Assembly (NCBI GenBank): GCA_965659845.1
Contig: CBFHXS010000017.1
Location: 1-33,333, forward strand
Origin: Brumimicrobium sp965659845
GTDB taxonomy: Bacteria; Bacteroidota; Bacteroidia; Flavobacteriales_D; Crocinitomicaceae
Reading direction: 5' to 3'
Length of the DNA stretch: 33,333 nucleotides
Made by a program: the position numbers and the translations under genes. The notes under the pieces were generated by a model. It made no database searches. It was not told the origin of the DNA and saw only the letters and a list, made by a program, of their open reading frames with translations. This document shows positions 29,535 to 33,333 of this stretch, piece after piece (the first letter of the stretch is position 1; the number at the start of each line of letters is the position of its first letter).

Positions 29535-31325
29535 ATGAACTATAAAATCCCAACAGCATCAAGAGGTCTACTTTCAAATAGTTCGTTCAGTTGGGCGCTC
29601 TTTGTTTGTCTTTTTATATATGCAGGTATGCGAGCCTGGTTCGTTGCACCAATGTTGGATGAGTTGGCTACATTTTTCGATTATATCCGCACTGGACATT
29701 ATTTCAACTCAGTCAAACATCTTGATGCAAATAACCATATATTAAATTCTTTCTTTGGACATCAATTTTTCAAGCTTTTCGGAGATCATTTTTTCTTGTT
29801 TCGTATATCCTCTTTATTGGCTTTTCCATTCTATTTCTTTTCATTAAGATATATTGTTCAAACAATTCTACCAAGAACGTTTCAGGTAGTTGTATTTCTT
29901 TCGGTCATCTGTATTCCTTGGTTGTTTGAATACTTTAGTTATTCAAGAGGCTATGGCATGGCAATAGCCTTCTTTTTTGCAGCAATTGCTTTTACGCTTA
30001 GATGGAAGTCATTTAATCACTGGAATAACTTCATAGGGATTTTTGTCTTCCTACTTTTATCCATTGCATCGAGCTTAACTTATCTTCTACCAAGTTTAAT
30101 ATTACTTGGCTATATCCTGGTTATGTTCTTTATTATCAAGGACTATCGAAAATCAAAAATTCTTTTCACTTCGCTTGTAATACTTGTATGGATTTCGGCA
30201 ATCACTCCTTTTATTCTATACAGTTTAAGACTAAAAGAATCCGGAGCGCTTTGGTGGGGTGACCAAGTTGGTCTCTGGGAAAATACTGGTAAATCTTTGA
30301 GCCGTCTCGTATTATTTACTGATTCATTTTGGGTTTTTTACCTAATCACGGCATTAATACTTATTTGCTTCGTTCTATTCGTAAATGCCTGGAAACAAAA
30401 AAGCTTTTGGCCCCTCTTAGCGCAAAATGACGCAATGATGTTCACGCTATTCATAGGAACATTAGTTGGAATTGTTTCCATGCGTTATCTATTGAATATG
30501 AATTATCCTGTAGATCGTGTTGGGATGTATTTAGTGCCCCTTTTTATTCTATTTATCAGTGTATTTTTGTCTAAGGTTAAGCGTTTGAATTATATGCTTT
30601 TTGGACTCCTTTTCGTGCCAGTTTCATTCATTTATCACCTAAATCTTCATACATCAATATACTCACCTAAAGATCGAATTCCAACCTATGTAACAAGTCT
30701 TATTAAAAAGGACATAAATGACGAAAATACGTTAAGTGCTGAGTACGTGACTCACTTATCTTATGCTTATTCGTGTCGAAATGATGAAAAAGTCCACGTG
30801 GCCTACACTGTTGACAAAGAAAAGGGCGATTTTGGTGACTACCACATTCCTTGGTTGGGATGTGAGCCCGTTGATGGCTTCAGTTCACTAACAGAAAATT
30901 CCGGTTCTACACACTGCATCATAAAACGGAGTACAAGCGCATCAAAAATAGCAATAGTAGATACCTTACTCGAAGATCTAAATATAAATGATCGGTACTT
31001 TACAATATTCAAACGACCCATCGATAGCCAGTTCCAAAATACATCAATTCAGGTACAAATAAATGCTGACATAGAATTTAATAAACCAACGAGTAATTTC
31101 AATATTTATCAAACTACGCTGAATGAAAGTAACGATGTTGTGTCAACAACCAGTCCTATACTTAGCTGGTACTTTTCTGACCGTAGAGATGTTAATTTTG
31201 TTTTTACGAATAGAATCTTTAAGCTAAGGCCAGAAGATCGGCAGTTCCACTTTTATTTGTATAATAACGATCTTAGAGAGATGAATATTAGCTTTATTCG
31301 AATTCAAATCTATCAAGTAGAATAA
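29535..31325 (+). CDS. GT-C type membrane glycosyltransferase-like protein
   Basis: ATG 29535 (MNYKIPTASRG) gives 596 residues; an open frame 12 codons longer begins with TTG and is less likely. About 11 hydrophobic helices fill residues 20-380 and a soluble domain of about 200 residues follows. The first extracytoplasmic loop has MLDELATF, with Asp42-Glu43 at the place of the catalytic acidic residue of GT-C enzymes (ArnT and PMT type). It is followed by the DANNHILNSFFGHQ loop. Such enzymes use polyprenyl-phosphate sugars to modify lipids or proteins; the substrate is unknown. A TAAATTTG directly abuts the ATG, which makes that box unlikely to be the promoter of this start. Confidence 0.8.
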   Translation: MNYKIPTASRGLLSNSSFSWALFVCLFIYAGMRAWFVAPMLDELATFFDYIRTGHYFNSVKHLDANNHILNSFFGHQFFKLFGDHFFLFRISSLLAFPFYFFSLRYIVQTILPRTFQVVVFLSVICIPWLFEYFSYSRGYGMAIAFFFAAIAFTLRWKSFNHWNNFIGIFVFLLLSIASSLTYLLPSLILLGYILVMFFIIKDYRKSKILFTSLVILVWISAITPFILYSLRLKESGALWWGDQVGLWENTGKSLSRLVLFTDSFWVFYLITALILICFVLFVNAWKQKSFWPLLAQNDAMMFTLFIGTLVGIVSMRYLLNMNYPVDRVGMYLVPLFILFISVFLSKVKRLNYMLFGLLFVPVSFIYHLNLHTSIYSPKDRIPTYVTSLIKKDINDENTLSAEYVTHLSYAYSCRNDEKVHVAYTVDKEKGDFGDYHIPWLGCEPVDGFSSLTENSGSTHCIIKRSTSASKIAIVDTLLEDLNINDRYFTIFKRPIDSQFQNTSIQVQINADIEFNKPTSNFNIYQTTLNESNDVVSTTSPILSWYFSDRRDVNFVFTNRIFKLRPEDRQFHFYLYNNDLREMNISFIRIQIYQVE

Positions 31326-31421
31326 AATTATACTTACTTAATGATTCGACTTTTGAACAACGAAAATATATGTTAGCTATTGACTCCATTGGAGTTCCGA
31401 ATTTTGTGATAGAATTGATGA

Positions 31422-32447
31422 CTACCAATTCACAATCACCTTGCCCGTCGATTTTCCTGACTCTAAAAATGCATGAGCATCAGCGATTTTATCGGCAGAA
31501 TAGGATGCTCCAACCTTCGGTTGAATTTCATTCTTCAATGCTTTTTCAACCACAGACTTCAAACAAAACTCCATTGTGAATGGCTTATGATCACCTATCT
31601 TGAGCATATTTATGCCAATTACACTTTTAGACCTCATCATAAGCGTGATCGGTATGACAATTCCCATTTTTCGAACAAAATTCAAGGTAGAAAGGATTCC
31701 CCATTTCTTTCCAGAGCGTTCACTTCCTCCAAACAACAGCAGTTTTCCTCCGTTTCCGAGAAGCTTCCAATCTTTTTTAAACGTTGACCCAGCAACTGGA
31801 TTGAATGAAATATCGATACGTTCACTTTTTAGTATGTGTTGAATCTGTTCGGCATAATCGTGTTTGTTGTAGTTAATGATGTGATCCACGCCCATTTCTT
31901 CCAGGTATTCTTTTTTGCTATCGCTTCCCGTTTTCGCAAATATGAAAACGCCCTTGTTTTTTAAGAGTTGAATTAATGCGGTTCCAACACCTCCTGCTGC
32001 CGCGTGAACTAAAATTTTATCGCCCTTTTGAACGGTCGTAGCAACATGCGACATATAAAATGCAGTGACGTATTGAGTTGCCAAACACAGTGCTTTTCCT
32101 CCGTCGTAATCACCAATTTCAGCTACACCAAAGTGTTTTGCATTGACATGCTTACTATAGCCTCCAAAACGAGTAAACGCGACTACCCTTTTACCCACTA
32201 ATTCTTTAGGTGAATCGTCTCCAGTTTCCACTACTTTGCCCACTACTTCATATCCAATAACGCATGGCATTGGAGGAGCCTCACGATACAAGCCGTTTCT
32301 CGCCATTACGTCTGCGTAGTTCAATCCAAAAGATTCAACTTCGATTCGCACCTCATCCTCTTCTAATGATGGCAGTGTAATTTCATTCTCCTCAAATGCC
32401 TGGTGAGCATCTCCATTCCGAACCAACTGAATTGCTGTTGTTTTCAT
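31422..32447 (-). CDS. Zinc-less MDR oxidoreductase (quinone oxidoreductase/VAT-1-like)
   Basis: The 341-residue protein has the GroES-like N-terminal half (VESFGLNYADVMARNGLYRE, then PCVIGYEVVGKVVETG). The Rossmann half has the NADPH loop AAAGGVGTALIQLLKNKG. The zinc ligands of alcohol dehydrogenases are absent, as in the quinone oxidoreductase and VAT-1 branch. The C-terminus (ADAHAFLESGKSTGKVIVNW) is the standard MDR ending. It would reduce quinones or enones using NADPH; the true substrate is unknown. It follows rsmI by 2 bases in the same direction, so they form an operon. Confidence 0.9.
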   Translation of the reverse strand: MKTTAIQLVRNGDAHQAFEENEITLPSLEEDEVRIEVESFGLNYADVMARNGLYREAPPMPCVIGYEVVGKVVETGDDSPKELVGKRVVAFTRFGGYSKHVNAKHFGVAEIGDYDGGKALCLATQYVTAFYMSHVATTVQKGDKILVHAAAGGVGTALIQLLKNKGVFIFAKTGSDSKKEYLEEMGVDHIINYNKHDYAEQIQHILKSERIDISFNPVAGSTFKKDWKLLGNGGKLLLFGGSERSGKKWGILSTLNFVRKMGIVIPITLMMRSKSVIGINMLKIGDHKPFTMEFCLKSVVEKALKNEIQPKVGASYSADKIADAHAFLESGKSTGKVIVNW

Positions 32448-32449
32448 TC

Positions 32450-33121
32450 TTATTTCTTAGCGTCAATAACGATTACAATCTCCCCTTTTGGCTTTTTCTC
32501 TTCGTAATATTTTAATACCTCCTCTGCAGAACCTCTTTTAAACTCTTCATGTAGCTTCGTAATTTCTCGCGCAACACAAATCTGTTGTTCAGGACCGATA
32601 TATTCTACGACTTCTTTCAATGCCTTCACTAATCGATGAGGAGACTCATATAGCACCACTGCTCTTTCTTCTGCGGCAATGGTCTTCCATCGCGTTTGTC
32701 TACCTTTTTTATGCGGTAAAAAACCCTCAAAAATAAAACGATCACAAGGGAAACCACTTCCAACAATTGCTGGTAAAATAGCCGATGGCCCAGGAAGACA
32801 AATTACTTCTATGTCATTCGCAATGCACTCACGAATGAGCAGAAATCCTGGATCAGAGATAGCTGGTGTTCCAGCATCAGAAACAACGGCAGTTAATTCT
32901 CCTAGTTTGATTCGTCCAACTACACTTTCCAATGTCTTATGTTCGTTATGGATATGGTGTGATTGAAGATTACTTTCTATTTCGTATTTCTGAAGTAATT
33001 TCTTAGTGGTCCGAGTATCTTCGGCCAATATCAAGTCGACTTCTTTGAGCACATTTATTGCGCGTATTGTAATATCTTCAAGGTTTCCAATTGGAGTTGG
33101 AACAACATATAGTTTACTCAT
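32450..33121 (-). CDS. rsmI: 16S rRNA (cytidine-1402-2'-O)-methyltransferase RsmI
   Basis: The 223-residue SAM-dependent methyltransferase has all family motifs. They are VVPTPIGNLEDITIRAINVL at the N-terminus, LAEDTRTTKKLL, VSDAGTPAISDPG and LPGPSAILPAIVGSGFP, with FEGFLPHKKGRQTRWK later. RsmI methylates the 2'-OH of C1402 in the decoding centre of 16S rRNA together with RsmH. The length is slightly short compared with E. coli (about 286), as the C-terminal domain is reduced in many Bacteroidota. It lies between an unknown small gene (8 bases upstream) and the MDR gene (2 bases downstream). Confidence 0.95.
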   Translation of the reverse strand: MSKLYVVPTPIGNLEDITIRAINVLKEVDLILAEDTRTTKKLLQKYEIESNLQSHHIHNEHKTLESVVGRIKLGELTAVVSDAGTPAISDPGFLLIRECIANDIEVICLPGPSAILPAIVGSGFPCDRFIFEGFLPHKKGRQTRWKTIAAEERAVVLYESPHRLVKALKEVVEYIGPEQQICVAREITKLHEEFKRGSAEEVLKYYEEKKPKGEIVIVIDAKK

Positions 33122-33129
33122 AGGATCAT

Positions 33130-33333
33130 TTATCTTGTCAGTACAACATAATCATTCAGTACTGTCTTCAAAAACTTGAGTCGTTTTTCTGGGACTTCAG
33201 GAAGTTGAAGATCATTCGCTATTTTTTCTGCAAGTGATATTGCTAGCTTCTTGGTGTTTTCGTTACGATACTTTTCTACCCTTGTAATGGTGTTTTTAAC
33301 CAACATCATATCCTCATCTGTATACATCGTAAC
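33130..33333 (-). CDS. Small protein of unknown function, possibly 5'-truncated
   Basis: From ATG 33327 the frame gives 65 residues (MYTDEDMMLVKNTITRVEKY at the start, ending NDYVVLTR). It is a charged, largely helical protein with no recognised domain. The frame stays open through the last 6 bases of the window, so the true start may lie outside. It ends 8 bases before rsmI and is probably the first or second gene of that operon. Confidence 0.6.
   Translation of the reverse strand, partial: VTMYTDEDMMLVKNTITRVEKYRNENTKKLAISLAEKIANDLQLPEVPEKRLKFLKTVLNDYVVLTR

Noticed and set aside
31383..31395. ACTCCA-T-TGGAGT palindrome between the GT-C and MDR genes as a terminator
   Set aside because: The stem is only 6 bp with a one-base spacer and no T run on either strand; probably chance.
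1..33333. CRISPR arrays, tRNA or rRNA genes
   Set aside because: No regularly spaced repeat array, cloverleaf-like sequence or rRNA signature was seen on reading both strands.

Overview
The window is AT-rich chromosomal DNA of a Bacteroidota bacterium, most likely order Flavobacteriales (a Crocinitomicaceae or Cryomorphaceae-like marine lineage is a guess). The evidence is four proteins with type IX secretion (T9SS) sorting domains, PKD repeats, the Bacteroidota -7 promoter motif TAnnTTTG in front of many genes, no Shine-Dalgarno-like leaders, and flavobacterial versions of recA, mfd, hemW and the lycopene cyclase. No rRNA, tRNA, CRISPR array, transposase or integrase gene was seen.

Layout. 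1-43: start of a gene running off the left edge. 176-1294: hemW. 1299-3464 (-): large T9SS type B PKD protein. 3507-4298 (-): Rossmann epimerase-like protein. 4407-5438 (-): recA with terminator and a palindrome at its promoter. 5514-5972 (-): bcp peroxiredoxin. 6202-9192 (+): lipoprotein plus sodium:solute symporter. 9185-10084 (-): TIGR01777/YfcH-type protein. 10223-10600 (+): exported rhodanese. 10662-12492 (+): three-gene carotenoid operon (CruF-like hydratase, CrtZ hydroxylase, CrtYcd-type lycopene cyclase). 12547-13173 (+): small voltage-gated K+ channel. 13282-14372 (-): three tandem short SSB paralogues. 14690-15676 (+): T9SS protein with a strong terminator. 15746-19566 (-): mfd translationally coupled to a hemerythrin-domain protein. 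19567-21819: repeat-rich stretch around a T9SS repeat-domain gene. 21820-24220 (+): exported protein, ECF sigma factor and anti-sigma factor. 24301-24615 (+): two very small membrane proteins. 24618-25691 (-): glycosyltransferase. 25829-26510: a lipoprotein gene with an attC-like folded site behind it, followed by an inverted lipoprotein gene. 27309-29294 (+): Omp28-like T9SS protein. 29535-31325 (+): GT-C type membrane glycosyltransferase-like protein. 31422-33333 (-): MDR oxidoreductase, rsmI and the start of an unknown gene.

How the parts fit. Much is housekeeping (haem enzyme maturation, recombination and repair, peroxide defence, rRNA methylation) interleaved with surface and secreted proteins. 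The carotenoid trio predicts a monocyclic, hydroxylated pigment of the saproxanthin/myxol kind, with crtB and crtI elsewhere. The best candidates for something undescribed are: the attC-like hairpin behind the small lipoprotein gene; the ~137-bp element with inverted ends next to a pair of ~100-bp direct repeats that bracket a T9SS gene; the tandem array of three tail-less SSBs; and the coupled exported-protein/ECF-sigma/anti-sigma operon. All functions are read from sequence by eye; none was tested by database search.
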